A stretch of 64,000 nt of DNA from Pristionchus mayeri (GCA_036245805.1 BTRK01000006.1:24274365-24338364); one strand, 5' to 3'; positions 47,201-58,818 are shown, numbered from the stretch's first letter. The notes: generated by a model from the letters alone, not told the origin. Numbers and translations are program-made.

Positions 47201-49614
47201 CTCGCGAGTGAAAAGTGGACTCGAGATTCACGAGTGCCTCTCTTATCCTGGCTCATAATCTGCAAAAATGTGCACTCTGCAGATCTGGAAACTTGACAAT
47301 GAATGCATAGTCTTCCCAGTAGTTGTGATCTTTGATCTCTTGAGGAGTCGTCTTCTCTTCTCTCTCTGCTCTCCTCTCATGGATGGCCGGCAGACGCGAC
47401 TCTCTCATCGACCGCCCCTCGAGTACTCGAAGTACTGCTCAAGAGCACTGAGGACAATGCGAAGATCTCCCAATGGCTCTCTGAATTGTCTGTTGCCCAT
47501 TCCATTCTCTTCCGTATGAGTGAAAGAGTGAAGAGGGCAATAGATCGGATGATCATCCCTTCTTAGATTGGAGAAAAGTGTTAGAGATTGTGATGGTATT
47601 AAGGTATTGGTTGTAGATCTCGAGAGGCAGAATGCAGAAGAGAGAGGGGAGAGGAGGAGAAGTCGCCATTGGAGACTCACCATCTACTCAAGGTGAGAAG
47701 GAAGAGGAGTCGCATCGAGTAGTCCACAGAGTACAGGTCATCAATCATCGAGTAAAAGTGAATCGACTCTCGGCCAAAGAACTAATCGAGATGGTGTTCG
47801 AATTGAAGAGGCTCTTCCCCCTCGGTCAGTCAAAAGCCAAGTTGTTTCATGGCTGTTGTTCATTTTTTTGCCGAGACGCGAAAACTGAGTCTAACTATTG
47901 AATCTCGTGTGAAATTTAGACAGAGCAGTTAAGGCAGATGGATCACTTAACTTTTCAGCCATCGTCAACTACGATTCTACTCCGAATGCAGTTCATGAGA
48001 CGAATATTCTTATCTCAAATTGTTTCATCGTGAGTCTTCTCTCTATTGAAGTAGATTAGTGCATACAGGTGCAGTTAGTCTCCTTATAATCGAATAACTC
48101 GGTCGATTTGCAGTTCAAGGAGGGGACTTCCCTTACGATGGAGGTAGTGGAAGACATCACTGAACTGCTGCGTACTCTGATGAAGTTGGAGATGGTGGCG
48201 CTATCTCAGCATGGAGAGACTGTCTCCATGCACTGCGTCCACAAAGTACTGCAGAGGTGAGTGATGCCCCCCCCCCCCCCCCCCCTGATGGGCAAGCACT
48301 CTCTGCATTCAAGTATGGGATATGGTTGAGATTCGGATGGAACAGTGCAAGGAAACTGTGGATGCAATTCCAATCCACATTCGCCTTCGGGAATGGAATG
48401 CTCGTTCTACTCTCTCACTTACTCAAGGACGATATGGCCAAGGCAAAGGAAGCAATTCAGTTTGGTCAGTCCCATTTCAGACCTACTTGAGTGAGAATTG
48501 TTAATAGGGATTATTTAGTGAACACTTCACCTTATTGATTGCTCGATGTTGTTTTATTCCTTGGAGCACTTGTTACTTCCACTCTCGTGGGGAAGGGATG
48601 TGTCTTCAGTTCTTCACAAGGCGCACATGAGTGTTCCTCCATCTCGCATCCATTCCTACTACACGGCGATGCTCTTGAATAGGAAGAAGATGGAAGAAGC
48701 AGAAGAATACTTCCGCCTCAACGGGGTCAGCACTCTCTCTTCTTTCACTCTATCAGGGGAATCTATGGCATTGAATAACTTACACGAATGGTTCCAGTCA
48801 TAGTTGCCCACGCCGGCGGCGACCCCCATGACTCCCTATTCATGGTTCAGCACTGCTCCCCTCGATTTGAGGGGAGCAGTGCTGAAAATAGTTACCGTAC
48901 CCAATCGATCATACAGTACCACCTGATACCGTATACCACTACCGTAACCCCGATTATCGCAAACTAACTTCATTTTTAAAAAGTCCTGGTACCGTGCCCA
49001 ATCGATTGTACAGTACCCAAGTTACTACAGTAACCCAGTTCCATGGGTCAGATCCAGTTCCTTGGGACAAACATTTTTCTAAAAATTTAAAATCGATAGT
49101 AAAATTATTTTTAATTATCATATCGTATCTCTCGTTCCAGTAAAATCATTTTATAACCGATTTCGGATTTTTATAAATTTTTTTGAAAATTTTAGAAAAA
49201 TGTTTGACCCAAGGAACTGGATCTGACCCATGAAACTGGGTTACTGTAGTAACTTGGGTACTGTACAATCGATTGGGCACGGTACCAGGACTTTTTAAAA
49301 ATAAAGTTAGTTTGCTATAATCGGGGGTTACGGTAGTGGTATACGGTATCAGGTGGTACTGTATGATCGATTGGGTACGGTAACTAGTCTTGACCTACCA
49401 TTGACCTACCGATCGATTTTTGGCCATGACCCCCTATACGTCGTTCAGCACTTCTCCCCTCAAATCGAGGGGAGAAGTGCTGAACCATGAACATGGAGTC
49501 ATGGTCTGAAAACACCTCGCCGCCAGTGTTGGGCAACTATGGTTCCAGTCCGAGATGCTTCCCTTCGACTGCTTCCTCGCTTACAAACACACCAACGCCC
49601 TCAAATATCCTCCG
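41223..49614 (+). CDS. LRPPRC: LRPPRC-like mitochondrial helical-repeat protein
   Basis: Probable mitochondrial mRNA-binding PPR-type protein (C. elegans relative: MMA-1). The N-terminus MRRVCRVAMQLRLSSIRSLF is Arg-rich without acids, a good mitochondrial presequence. Exons include 41223-41254, 41309-41489, 41533-41632, 41753-41818, 41903-41980, 42014-42171, 42233-42301, 42401-42523, 43700-43798, 43963-44091, 44171-44224, 44797-44896, 45012-45162, 45480-45525, 45790-45881, 46090-46208, 46468-46568, then several to 47394-47513, 47617-47692, about 47740-47824, 47959-48029, 48114-48256, 48331-48464 and a split exon 48610-48798 plus 49550-49614. SINVLLRVRLENNEEWCPWE and PMEDIFEIIWTLSEKEADRE line up with the successive PPR helices of human LRPPRC as I recall them. 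The 46.5-48 kb joins are incomplete. A hAT-like element interrupts the last exon with an in-frame TAG, so this copy may be broken. Confidence 0.65.
42541..43685 (+). mobile_element. 5'-truncated non-LTR retrotransposon (CR1/Jockey-like)
   Basis: A single open frame 42558-43562 encodes the C-terminal half of a LINE reverse transcriptase: SGVPQGSVLGPLLFLI (motif B region), RMYADDIKIY (the catalytic YADD box) and a thumb region ending RMYVRNYHTSSPV. The endonuclease and N-terminal RT motifs are absent, typical of 5' truncation on insertion. The 3' end is a (ATT)n-like run, ATATTATTATATTATTATTA (about 43660-43678), as in CR1-type tails. It sits wholly inside an intron of the LRPPRC-like gene, in the same orientation. 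The intact frame suggests recent arrival. No target duplication was identified. Confidence 0.85.
44380..44690. repeat. Degenerate foldback element in intron
   Basis: GATCTTCACGAAATTTTGG at 44383 and its complement CAAAAATTTCGTGAAGATT near 44660 bracket a diverged hairpin with inner blocks around GTGAGAAATC/TTTTGTGCGAATTTTCTC. It lies in the 44225-44796 intron. Older than the other foldbacks by its mismatches. Confidence 0.6.
48799..49541. mobile_element. hAT-like foldback element in a coding exon
   Basis: 743 bp bounded by CATAGTTGCCCA and TGGGCAACTATG, with an exact 8-bp duplication GTTCCAGT on each side (48791-48798 and 49542-49549), the duplication length of hAT transposons. Arms are palindromic throughout: ACCGTACCCAATCGATCATA on the left has its complement on the right. 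Taking out the element and one duplication restores an open frame across the site, …NLHEWFQS joined to EMLPFDCFLAYKHT…. As it stands the frame ends in TAG three bases inside the element. No transposase frame. Confidence 0.9.
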
Positions 49615-49670
49615 GTCAGATTAATTATTTTGAGAATTAAATAAATGAGTTGACTGTTGGAGTTGCATAG

Positions 49671-52481
49671 TGTTCTGGATGGACAATGTGTTCCCTCAGA
49701 TGAGCAACGACTTCATTCGTTCGTTCCCTGCCCTCTGCCTCGCGCACACTCCACTCGCAGAGAAGACTGAAGAAGCAAGGAATATGCTGCATACCTCTCT
49801 CAAATACTGTGGTTAGTGAGAGTGCTTCCCTTTCGAGCAATTCCTCTCTCTCTCCCTCTCGCATCATCATACCAAAATATATAATTGGAGGGATCATTTT
49901 ACTAACGTTGATACAGTACTGCGCAAAAGTATGTCAACAAATTTTAAAAAAATTACAATGCATCTCAATGTGTAGCAACAACCTCCCAAATCGTTGACAG
50001 AACTGTCAACGACATATTGAGTGTAAAATACGTGCTCAAATCTGGGATTCTTAACTCAACTATGGAATGAGACATAGCCGCTAAAATAAATTTTAATGGT
50101 CTCGGAAAATCGGATCTTTTCGATGAGCACCAAACATGATCTATTTTGGGTTCTTACTAGTGATGACAAAACGGCTTTTCAAGCCGACTTGAAGCCGGCT
50201 TTAACCCGGAATTTCAACGGTTAAGCCGGCTTGGAGGCTCATCCAAGCCGGCTTCCCGTTTTGTCATAACTAGTTCTTACCATCAATCGTTGCACAGTGC
50301 TGTATCTGGTCTTGTTCATTTCATCGTTATAGTGTTATCAATTATGATATGATTACTTTCTTTCAAGAACGTTCGTTGTAGACTCAATATATTCCGAGGA
50401 TATGTGCACGATGCTTTAGAAAGTATGGGTTTTCAGAGCTGAAGCGAAAAGGACCTCTCATTGTGGAGATATGTGATCTATTCGCACGATATGGAGTGGA
50501 ACCAGATGTGAATGAAAAGGGAAGAGTGGAGAACGCGATGAACGACCACCAGCGATTAGTGAAGTGAGTAAGGAGGGAATGGACATTCACTACATCAATA
50601 CAGGGTGCGTAAAAAGTATGGTGACAAATATTACGTATAATTTCTCGCGTACTTTCAACAACTATGAATCCCGGTTGGGTCTCAATTTACCTGAACATAA
50701 TTGCTCCAAGATATTAATCTTAGTTTCCCACCAAGGAGCTCTGCCACTTAGAGGAGCGAAAATTTCCATTTGAAATTCATGTGACCTTGGCCCGCTACTC
50801 ATTTTTCGCATAAATGATAATTCCAAAAATTTGGATCTGCATTACCTCACTATTTATAATTTATTACAGAGAGAAACCATTCCACATTAGAATGCTCGTG
50901 CGTAGCTAGCACCCTATTATTAGGGAAAGGAGAACTATCAACTTAACGAACTCGTACTTTGATGATGACACAAAAACTTGAACAGTGAGATTTTCAGTTT
51001 TCATATTCACCATGCTTATTTCTTGAAATAAACATGTATCGCGTATTACACGGTCGAATTATGAATTTTGATATCATCAAATTTGTAGATCGTAGCCCAA
51101 AAATTGAGTGATTCGCATATTTAGACTCGTATATTCTCCTACTTATAAGAAAAAATATGTAAATGATCAACCTATATATCTCGAATAATTAGGCATTAAA
51201 GACTACGTCGCATTTGGTATGGTAAAAACGCCACTTTTTATGCGCCATTTCTTTAACACATTAATACTAAGAAGCTGTTAAGAATATTTTAACGTCATGT
51301 ATGCGTTGCTTAGTTAAACATCTGAGGAACATAGTGTAACAAATTGAGATATATTGGAACAGTGCATTTCGAGTAGGATACAATTGATTTTGTCACCATA
51401 CTTTTTACGCACCCTGTATACGTTACAAATCTACGAACTATTTTTTCATTCATATTTGAAAGCTTCATTTTTTCTCAATTCATCTATTTATTTTTTCTCA
51501 TGTAAGATTTGCTAGTGTTCTTTTACAGTCGATGGATATTCTACCCGAACGGACTCATTCAAGCAAAAGCAGATGACGAATTTATCAAAGAAGGCGAGTG
51601 GAAAAAGATGGTAATAAGCACCCAAATAGATAATAGTCATAGAATTTGAAAGATTGTTATTGTTGTTTTGTTAGAGCTAATACATGTATGTAACAGAATT
51701 GTTGATTTTTTTGCTTAATGAATTCTATTATAGGGGTGTCCCATAATTACGTTTAATTTTTTTTCGGAGGAAGGTTAAATCCGTCGTAATGATTGTACAT
51801 CGCAAATACCAACGCTATTGAATAGACTAATCATAAGCACACTATCCGTGGAAAATTTACATCAGCTGCCCTCCAATTTTTTAAAACAAAAGCTTATGTT
51901 ACTGTAGTTACTGTACTGTAAAAGTTACTGTAGTTACCCACCGTCACGTTTTCGGATGTAATTTTTATTCTTGCGAAGGAGCACAAAGGTTGGATGTCTC
52001 AAATTAACTATTTTGAAAATATGCAACAATTCTTTCAATGATGTTGGGTCACTACATAGTACCCATTACATACATTTGTTTGATAAAAGGAGAGCAGCTG
52101 ATGTATACTGTGAAATGGTCGTTCGTATTTGGGATGCATAATTATTACGGCGGATGTTTCGTTCCTCCGGAGAAAAATTATACGGAATTATTATACTTGT
52201 TACGAACTAAAAATTGCGATAAATATATTGCATTTGAACATGCATACCTTCCTTGTATGAGATTCGGAATTTTTTATGGAAGACCGGATCTGGTCAATAG
52301 GTAACCTAAGTTAGAAGCCGAGAACGAAATTGACCCCCTATTATTATACTTGCATAGGATAGAGAATAGCCGAATAAATCCTTCTATGGTACTGTGCTTA
52401 CTGCTGCCTAGTGAAGATCCCGATGATGGAGCTGCATTGTTGTGGGGTGAAGATGAGCTGCAATCCATGAGGCATCCCTAA
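49671..52481 (+). CDS. 3' exons, LRPPRC-like gene or a following gene
   Basis: Four or five exons follow on the same strand: 49671-49811 (WMDNVFPQMSNDFIRSFPAL), about 50372-50573 (RKYGFSELKRKGPLIVEICD), 51529-51610 (RWIFYPNGLIQAKADDEFIK), 52098-52300 (FVPPEKNYTELLYLLRTKNC) and 52358-52481, ending in ELQSMRHP and TAA. The last three junctions agree in phase. The join from 49614 to 49671 and from 49811 to 50372 does not, so either a micro-exon is missed or these belong to a separate gene. Helical, PPR-like character is consistent with continuation of the upstream gene. No independent family recognised. Confidence 0.45.
50158..50272. mobile_element. 115-bp hAT-type MITE
   Basis: Ends TAGTGATGACAAAACGG and CCGTTTTGTCATAACTA are near-perfect inverted copies. 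The flanks are an exact 8-bp duplication GTTCTTAC (50150-50157 and 50273-50280). The interior repeats AAGCCGGCTT several times, so it can fold tightly. It lies in an intron and is non-coding. Confidence 0.9.
50601..51416. mobile_element. Tc1/mariner-type MITE
   Basis: CAGGGTGCGTAAAAAGTATG at the left end is matched by its reverse complement at the right end (to 51416), with TA on both sides (50599-50600, 51417-51418). The terminal repeats are about 30 bp. The 816-bp interior has many stops and no transposase similarity. It fills most of the 50574-51528 intron. Confidence 0.88.
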
Positions 52482-53212
52482 TAATCATCATCTGTAGGAG
52501 AGGGTATAAAGAGAGGTTCGAAAAATTAGCTTGTTTCTGATATAATATTTCGAGAATGCATCTAAATCTGGTCTATTTTCTCCTTTCGATTGTTTGCTTT
52601 CGACAAGCCCCTGGCTCTTCCTTCATTGCATGACTTTTTGGAGCATTTAGACTGGTATTAAGAATATGTCAATATAGTTTATCAGATGAGCTTCTTTTCA
52701 TGGATTCACTTCAGTCTTGCCATATTCCGTATCATAATCATTCCATCTATTGAGTGGATCTTCCTTCGATGACGTAGATGACCTCGTCATTCGATCTCCC
52801 TCACTGCTGCTGCCCAACCAATATTCCACACTTTCCCCATTATTTGCATTGCGAGCCAAACTTCGAGAGGGGCTGGCGAGAATATCCGGCCAACGGGACT
52901 ATGGAAGAGATTGTGGTTCTCACTTGAGGACTCTCTCGCTCTCTCTCGCATGAGACAGAGTTGAGATAGTATCAAAACACCGTGAACTGGGTTGTTTTCA
53001 TTCTCTTTCCCTTTTTACATTTATCTCAAAGTCTAGGGCATCTATTATCCAATGAGATATTTATTGTCGCTTTGTTGCAAGTTAATCAGGTTCTAACAAC
53101 TCTCGCAATGGATATTGAATGATCTTTCGTCTCGAAATCATCTCGGCTATTTGAATTTTAATTCAGTGTTCATATGGATATTTGTAGGTACTAAGCTTAC
53201 TTCAAGGTCAAA
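52482..53212. other. Intergenic, one unassigned open stretch
   Basis: No gene is firmly supported. A plus-strand open stretch at 52750-52953 (SGSSFDDVDDLVIRSPSLLL) has coding-like composition but no convincing splice partners. Confidence 0.35.
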
Positions 53213-55030
53213 ATGGATTTCGTCCGTCGATTCTTCGACCGCATAAAGTTAGTATTCCTCTATCGAAAGCGCACATCTTCTTGATTCAGAGGCCGTCGAG
53301 GAAGTACTCGAGTGAGGGAGACGAAGGTCCTCCATCACACCACCCCCACCCCACTCGCAGCTCCTCCCCCTAGGGATGCTCCTGCTGCAGCTGCAGATGT
53401 CCCATCGACTGCCCCCACTGCAGCAGTTCCCATTGGTCGTCGAGAGAGTCGAGTAGAGGGTGGTGATAGAAGGAGAAGGAATGCATTGATTGAGTGTCGT
53501 GTGGATGAGAGTGACCTCCACTTCGCGGATCTCGCCAGATCGTGGGATGCCAAGTTCGATGCCAGAAGGTAACATCGGGAAATGTTGGACTAACAGCAAA
53601 ATAGCCAGCCCAAACTGACTTCATCGTCTTGAGACACTCGTAAACAGTAACACGTTTTCGAAATTCTGGTTTTCATATCTCTGTTAGGAACCGAATTATG
53701 GTTGTTTTATGCATTCAAAGTTTACTCTGCAGCACAGGAAACGGGTGAGTGAGCGCTCTCTCATACGACATTGCTTGAGTCGACTCAACCGATTTTGCTG
53801 CCACTCCTCCTTTATTCTAAGAAATATCAGAGACTTTCTGAGAAAACTGAGCAATTCCACCTATAGGCCGTACAACGAAAAATAAAGTGTTGATATTAAT
53901 ATATCTCTAGGGGTATCTTTTCATGTAGAGTTCAAAAATCGACCTTAGAATGCTGTATCTCTAACCGCTCATTTCCGGTTTTTGGCCGATGGAGGGTGGT
54001 CGGTTTTTGTATTTTTTGAACGGCTTATCCAAACCCCATACATGTATAGTTATTCTGAAAGCACACGACGAGATAAGCATTTTTACTGTTGGAAGTGAAA
54101 GGCTAGTTCATCTGTGCAAAAAATTGTGGCCGTTTGAAATCTAAAATTTGTCTAAAAATTGTCGCCCTGAAAAGTTTTATAATGCGCTGGGCAAAATAAA
54201 CTGTTTCATTAGATTCTCCGTGTAATTTTACCCCTGGGTGCAAAATAATTCAAAAATTCATTGATACAAAGGTACTCAAAACAGACGCAAAAGACATCAG
54301 AATGCAAGAATTTATGAAGTCGATTTTTTCAAACTTCTGATTTAGGTACCGTATAGAAAAATGTAAAAAAATAAGCCCATAACTTTAACAGGAGTAGGTT
54401 AACTATGGTATTCATTCAGATTCTTCAATAACTTTGTAATATCTTTCGAATAAGGTGCTATACGGTACCTAAATCAGAAGTTTGAAAAAATCGACTTCAT
54501 AAATTCTTGCATTCTGATGTCTTTTGCGTCTGTTTTGAGTACCTTTGTATCAATGAATTTTTGAATTATTTTGCACCCAGGGGTAAAATTACACGGAGAA
54601 TCTAATGAAACAGTTTATTTTGCCCAGCACATTATAAAACTTTTCAGGGCGACAATTTTTAGACAAATTTTAGATTTCAAACGGCCACAATTTTTTGCAC
54701 AGATGAACTAGCCTTTCACTTCCAACAGTAAAAATGCTTATCTCGTCGTGTGCTTTCAGAATAACTATACATGCATGGGGTTTGGATAAGCCGTTCTACA
54801 AATACAAAAACCGACCACCCTCCATCGGCCAAAAACCGGAAATGAGCGGTTAGAGATACAGCATTCTAAGGTCGATTTTTGAACTCTACATGAAAAGTTA
54901 CCCCTAAAGATATATTAATATCAACACTTTATTTTTCGTTGTACGGCCTTTTGTAAATTTTCTCAGATCTCCTCTGATATATTCTAATTATTAAAATAAT
55001 GATTACAGAACCGATACATCTACTGGTTAG
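53213..55030 (+). CDS. Small basic Ala/Pro-rich protein
   Basis: Family not recognised. Three exons in matching phase 2: 53213-53247, 53290-53568, 55009-55030, giving about 111 residues. It starts MDFVRRFFDRIKGRRGSTRV, an amphipathic basic helix that might bind a membrane or act as a presequence. A Pro/Ala linker (PLAAPPPRDAPAAAADVPST) follows, then a basic cluster (GDRRRRNALIE) and an acidic, possibly folded segment (VDESDLHFADLARSWDAKFD). It ends RRTDTSTG, stop. A longer alternative frame in the last exon (NRYIYWLAPISSGEL) would need a different phase. The last intron is 1.44 kb and mostly a foldback element. AATAAA occurs near 55244. Confidence 0.5.
53865..54949. repeat. 1.1-kb foldback element, nearly perfect arms
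   Basis: AGGCCGTACAACGAAAAATA at 53865 has an exact complement ending at 54949. Arms of about 490 bp differ at only a few bases, the most symmetric foldback in the window, with a short centre at 54354-54461 between GTACCGTATAG and CTATACGGTAC. It lies in the last intron of the small basic gene. No open frame of note. Confidence 0.93.
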
Positions 55031-55750
55031 CTCCAATTTCATCAGGGGAGTTGTTCGATGTTAGAGGTCGGGAAAGTCCATAGTATCTTCTATCCTTTCC
55101 TTCATTCCAGCTTTTCCCAGACAATTCATTTCCCTTTCAATGTACTTACTCATTCATCTCTTCCCCTCACGTTCCATTAATTTGCTGCCACTGTAGTAGA
55201 GTCCTTGAACACTCATCCATTCATACAAATACACATGATGGAACAATAAATTAAATAGTAAAAGTATCTTATTTCAATATGCATATTTTAGACGCCATCC
55301 ATGTAATAATAATCTGACTTGCAAAAAATGTTATCCTCTTCTCACAGAGAGAGAGTCAGAGAGAGAGAGAGACAAGAAAAGAGCTGCGACTGGGAGAGAG
55401 GAAAAGTGGATGTAGATTGTGCGGGATCGGAAGACTTGTGGTGGTGGAAGGAGCATTGGCCGAGCCATTTTGAGGAAAAATTGACTGCAGATGACTGCAC
55501 ATAAATTACAATTTCAAAATTTTAAATTATTATTTTTTGAATATTATTTTGAGATTCGATCTACCTGTACGGAATATCATCGAAAGACAATTCAAGATCT
55601 ACCGGTCAATAATAATACATAACAATTCTTAGTATCTGTTTACGAAAGGCGGATAGTGATGAGGATCGATTGGATGAGAAATGAAGGAGGAAGGAGAAAG
55701 AGAAGAGGAGGAGATTGATGAAGACTTCTCCACCTATGAAGATGAACTTA
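55031..55750. other. Convergent 3' intergenic region
   Basis: Between the stops of two converging genes. It contains an AATAAA near 55244 on the plus strand and a GA-rich stretch (55345-55375). A 61-codon open stretch at 55319-55504 is not supported by splice or family evidence. Confidence 0.45.
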
Positions 55751-58720
55751 TTATTGTTCAGTAATAAATGAGACCTGATCGAAGTAGTCATCCAATCGAC
55801 CTAATTCAGGAAGATTCGATGAAATCGAGTGAGGAGAGAGAAATGTGGAATGAGACTGATGAGGGAGGGTATGGGATATATCCAACTGGAAGGAATCAAT
55901 GAGAATTGCATATGATAGAGTGCGTACCTCGATATGATTGAGTACTGAGACTTCATCAGATGGTACTCCGTCTCTCTGATCGATTGGAGAAGTGGGAGTG
56001 AGGGGACTGTAACTGAAGATTGCTTCCATTCTAATGGAGAGTATTCAATACCCTTCATCAGTTCTCGATCTCCTCAAAGGAGTACTGTAGATGGATGGTT
56101 GGGAGAGGACTGCCATCCCTTCATCGTCTCTACAATTCGAATCATGATTGACATTCGTTTATGTTGTTTGATTCCCCCCCTCAAGACTAAAATATCTCCC
56201 ATACTCAAACATGATAATTCTTACGTGAGTGCTTGGAATGCAACAGCAACGAAGTGAGTCTTCGAATTGGCGAGAAGAGTTCCCTCGGGTGAGACGAGGA
56301 GAGGGAGATTAGGGGGGAGGAGACAACTGACAAGAAGTTTAGCCATTCCATTCCATTCACTACTCAATCCTAGACATTTAGAATTAATCATTTCTGTATC
56401 TCATGTGATCAGTAATCTGGCAAACTTGACAAAAAACTTATTTTGTATTTAATACTTTGATAATGAAACTAACGTGAGAGTGAGTACGAGATGGAAGTAA
56501 GTGAACTCTGGTTGAGTAAGAAGTCGAACGAGAACCATCACCGACCCCTCCGGTTCTTCCATCACTGCATCATTACATTTTGATTCTCATATATTCTCAT
56601 TTTATTTACCAGTCTCACTTCAATTCTCAAATCCAAATTGAAACGTACACATTCGATGTTTCCTCTCCAATCTTCTGACGTCTTCAGGATGGACGAGAGA
56701 ATAGAGTGAAGAGGAGAAGAGAACTGATCGACTCATCGAGAAATAATGAAATCCCCTCAAGAGAATATTCGATGGTATCTATGGTAATGCTCACGCACAG
56801 TGTATCCATCTCCGTCAACTTCAGATCTAGCCCGGCTTTTGCAGTGAATACCGTAGTCGATCCAGTGGCAAGGAAATCGATATTCTCTGGGTTAAGAAGA
56901 GGAGATACGGTAGCAGCGAAGAGGGTTGAAGAGGAAGGAGAGTGGGTGCGATGACCAGAGAATAACAGGAACTGAAAGGTCGCCAGTTTAATTTTGATAC
57001 ATATTTGTAATTAAAAATTAGAATATGTGTTACAATACTGCTGCTGTGTTTCAACTTGCCTTCTGGTGGATCTGCCGCTTCGTTACCCTATTCAGGCCGA
57101 TTCTGCATAAAAAAGAAATTTGATGTTTCGTCTTTGATTTGAGGGAGCCGAGGGCGGAGGAGACAGTAGGGACGTCTTGGAGATCGACAAGGTCGAGGAG
57201 ATTGTCGCCCTGACACATCAACTCCTCCTCAAAGGAAACCATCAAAAGACATTTAGATTATTGAATAGCGAATTGATGAATGCGCTTTATGTTTCGTTAT
57301 TGGAAATAGTGAATATGGAGTATTGGACTGACCACTGAATGGCCGATGTGTTCACTTGCATTATCGCTCATGCAGTACAACTTGCCTGGAAGTGCATAGT
57401 TAGGTATCTAATCAACCATCGAGAGGCTACCCTGTAGTGAGAGGAGGATCAAGAACGAGGGGAGAGTTCGAGTGACATCAGTGAGAGAGAAGGGCAGAAG
57501 GAGGGAAGAGGGACAACCTGCCGTCAAGGGATATCTTACATGTAGTCCATGTTCACTCTCATTTAATCAGTCCCCTTCGACTCACTCTTTCTGGTGTACA
57601 ACTCCTTGCGGACGTATACACAGACGAGACTCATCACCTGAATCCTCCCTTGATTCCTCTGATCCCTTCCTCTCCCTCACCTGCAGCTGGAATAGTCTCT
57701 CTCTGGTTGTCTCTGATAGGGGGAGCATCTCCCTCAATCGATTGATCTCTCCATTGATTTGATCTCGTCGTTGCTTCGATGCTCCGCGAGTCGATCTGCA
57801 CAATATCACTTATTTTCGGCGTCATTCCCTTCACAATCAGATTGATATATCAATCAATATACTCTTGTGATAGTTGCAATGGAGATGCAACCAACTTTCT
57901 CCATGATCTCCCTTTATTTACTCATCGCGCGATCTTCTCTATAGTCGGTCAATAGAGAGGAGACAGACTGTTTGACAGGGCGGAAATGAGAGAAGCGCAA
58001 TTTTTGTGCCAGTCGGTACTACGTTTAAGGAAGAAGTAACGCGAATATTTAGACGAATATCATTTCTGATGAGAGATATATTCACTCGTCTGATCATGGA
58101 TACTGTCTTCCGTCCCGAAGTACAAAGTTTTCATAATTTGTTTGCATAAACTCAGAGTTTCATGGGTAGCTCGTTTGTGCTTCACTCGCGCAATTAAATT
58201 ATCGTCTCTTTCAGTTTATATTTGTGGGTGTAAGACCTTCGTGGTGGGAGTTCCTAACAAGCATTCGCGTTAGGTACCTCTTTAACCGATTCGTGGATAT
58301 CTGATAACAGGAATGCACACTCACTTACAATTAGTCAATTCGAAATGTAACCTATTTTTATCACAAAATTTAACAGTATCCCTTCACAAGACGAAATTCG
58401 GCTAGAATAATTTTCACAGAATGTTATCACGAGAACATGGAACATGTGGAGAAAAAGAATTGCAAGCCATCAGAAATGCGACTATTTAGATAAACTATTT
58501 CAGTGGTAAAAGGAAAAGAAAGTGGAAGTTGAGCATACCTATTGGAGTTCTCCTGATTAGAATCGATGAGGAGGGCAGACATAATTGTGGATCTACGCGT
58601 CACTCCTCCCTCTCCATCACTTCCATACCCCGAGGGGATACTCTCTCTCTCCCTCGCCCTCTGACCCCTCCTATCGGTGACGCACTTTGTATGCAGAGTA
58701 GACAGACAAATACTGTCCAT
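55751..58720 (-). CDS. NPAS4: NPAS4 / CKY-1 bHLH-PAS transcription factor
   Basis: Class I bHLH-PAS factor; the nematode member is CKY-1 and the vertebrate one, NPAS4, is an activity-induced neuronal factor that pairs with ARNT. Minus-strand exons: 58539-58720, 57681-57795, 57586-57637, 57431-57517, 57333-57385, 57060-57227, 56799-56971, 56649-56731, 56474-56564, 56225-56326, 55928-56030, 55751-55774. The bHLH reads STRGASKQRRDQINGEINRL then EMLPLSETTRERLFQLQ. The NPAS4-type KxARRDQIN basic region is diagnostic, with Gln for Ala here. PAS-A follows (LPSFLILLSLQGKLYCMSDN, SEHIGHS) and PAS-B includes VFTAKAGLDLKLTEMD, LVHPEDVRRLERKHRM and SVMVLVRLLTQPEFTYFHLV. The C-terminal region is short (SYSPLTPTSPIDQRDG, ending VSFITEQ), far smaller than mammalian NPAS4. 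The intron after 57060 has a GC donor (GCAAGT). Junctions near 56650 and 56799 were chosen by phase. Confidence 0.92.
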
Positions 58721-58818
58721 CTCTCCGAAAATGGCCACAAAACGAGATCTCCCTTCCGGGAGTTTTCCAGGATCACAAACACGTCTATATAAGATGAGAA
58801 TCGTTTGATTGAACTTCG
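58721..58818. promoter_or_regulatory. 98-bp divergent promoter
   Basis: Only 98 bp lie between the chosen start of the bHLH-PAS gene (minus) and the start of the next plus-strand gene (58819). If both starts are right, this is a bidirectional promoter, or one gene has an upstream non-coding exon. No named site is visible. Confidence 0.4.

Noticed and set aside
48791..49549. Foldback as a normal intron of the LRPPRC-like gene
   Set aside because: The borders that restore the frame do not give GT-AG, and the GT and AG closest to the ends shift the frame by one base. Kept as a disrupting insertion pending transcripts.
49912..49940. Another Tc1-type element starting TACAGTACTGCGCAAAAGTA
   Set aside because: Only one terminus was found; no matching inverted end nearby.
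52750..52953. Separate small gene
   Set aside because: Coding-like composition only; no start context, splice partners or family.
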